Assembly: GCA_023055355.1 (NCBI GenBank)
Contig: JALJCS010000001.1
Span: 108,764,881 to 108,828,880, forward strand
DNA length: 64,000 nucleotides
Origin: Agelaius tricolor
Lineage: Eukaryota > Chordata > Aves > Passeriformes > Icteridae
Reading direction: 5' to 3'
Part shown: positions 63,541 through 64,000 of the stretch, piece after piece
Numbering within the stretch: the first letter of the stretch is position 1
Layout of the letters: each line of letters opens with the position of its first letter
Notes under the pieces: model-generated
What the model saw: the letters and a program-made list of their open reading frames with translations, nothing else
What the model was told of the DNA's origin: nothing
Databases searched by the model: none
Program-made: the position numbers and the translations under genes

Positions 63541-63640
63541 AGGACATAGCCCTTTTTCCCCATAGGGAAACTGGTCCCATAAGGGACCAGGCATAGTCCC
63601 TTAAGGGAATCCCCTTTGTGTCTTATAGGAAAGTCAACAA
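63541..63640. repeat. Degenerate palindrome-rich tandem repeat
   Basis: About four units of 17-23 bp share a core of the type '(c/t)(a/t)ta(a)ggg(a/aa)', starting near 63561, 63578, 63600 and 63622. Within them lie an inverted repeat 'tggtccc-ataa-gggacca' (63572-63589) and a perfect 12-bp palindrome 'tcccttaaggga' (63597-63608). It looks like a short, decayed minisatellite or the edge of an unnamed repeat. The open frame on the minus strand across it is not a gene. Confidence 0.65.
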
Positions 63641-64000
63641 AACCCATCTGGCTTACCTGTTTGAATCTATTTTGCCCATTCTGTCCTTGGTGCATGGATA
63701 TTTCAGGAGACATTGCTTAGAAGAGTTTCACTCACAAACATACATACTGGTGCTAGAAATCACAACCAGTTTGCTAAAGAGAGTGGTGTACCACTGAAAT
63801 TGGAAACCACTAAAATCTATATTGTATAGATGAGATAGGCTGGTCTTTCTTTTTATTATTGCTATTTATTGAAGGAAAGGAAAGAAACACTGTGGAAGAC
63901 AAGTTGCTGCACTTGCTGGCCCAGCTTGTGGCTCCTGCTGTGTTTGAATTTTGCTACAAACATCTGCTCCCAGGCTCTGGTGTAGTGGAGGGGCACGTGT
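63641..64000. other. Unique non-coding sequence at the window edge
   Basis: No gene or repeat is recognised. The GC-richer end near 63.9-64.0 kb continues beyond the window. Confidence 0.5.

Overview
This window reads as non-coding DNA from a bird, probably a neoavian or passerine species. The evidence is the repeat content. A well-preserved fragment of a CR1 LINE, the dominant retroposon of birds and reptiles, lies on the minus strand at about 33.96-34.86 kb. Shorter CR1 3' ends lie near 5.1, 53.0 and 60.6 kb. A fragment of an LTR retroelement type common in bird genomes lies on the minus strand at about 14.05-14.82 kb. There are no Alu-, B1/B2- or L1-like elements, the sequence is AT-rich and CpG-poor, and there is no operon-like packing of reading frames.

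I find no protein-coding gene, rRNA, tRNA, CRISPR array or prokaryotic feature that I can defend. Open reading frames are short, scattered evenly over both strands, often begin at non-ATG codons, and match nothing I recognise. The longest (62510-63088) opens with GTG directly after a splice-acceptor-like sequence, so at best it is an exon candidate. The window most likely lies in an intergenic desert or inside a very large intron.

Layout: 0-14 kb is unique AT-rich sequence with small simple repeats and one old CR1 tail. The LTR-type element follows at 14.05-14.82 kb. From 15 to 26 kb the sequence is unique, with a GC-richer stretch at 20.5-21.2 kb. A pyrimidine microsatellite, (CTTT)n then (CCTT)n, fills 26.24-26.6 kb, and a (CA)n tract follows at 27.06 kb. 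The CR1 copy at 34 kb is the best-preserved repeat. Two diverged copies of a roughly 90-bp element, each carrying a kappaB-like core, lie at 36.86 and 38.15 kb. From 53.1 to 56.8 kb there is a compositionally different block of unknown origin with overlapping minus-strand frames, possibly a decayed mobile element. A (TA)n tract follows at 56.97-57.13 kb, a G-quadruplex motif at 59.71 kb, a CR1 tail at 60.6 kb, and a small palindrome-rich tandem repeat at 63.54-63.64 kb.

No genes act together here. What can be described is repeats, structure-prone DNA, and a few candidate regulatory or conserved non-coding stretches that need cross-species alignment to judge.
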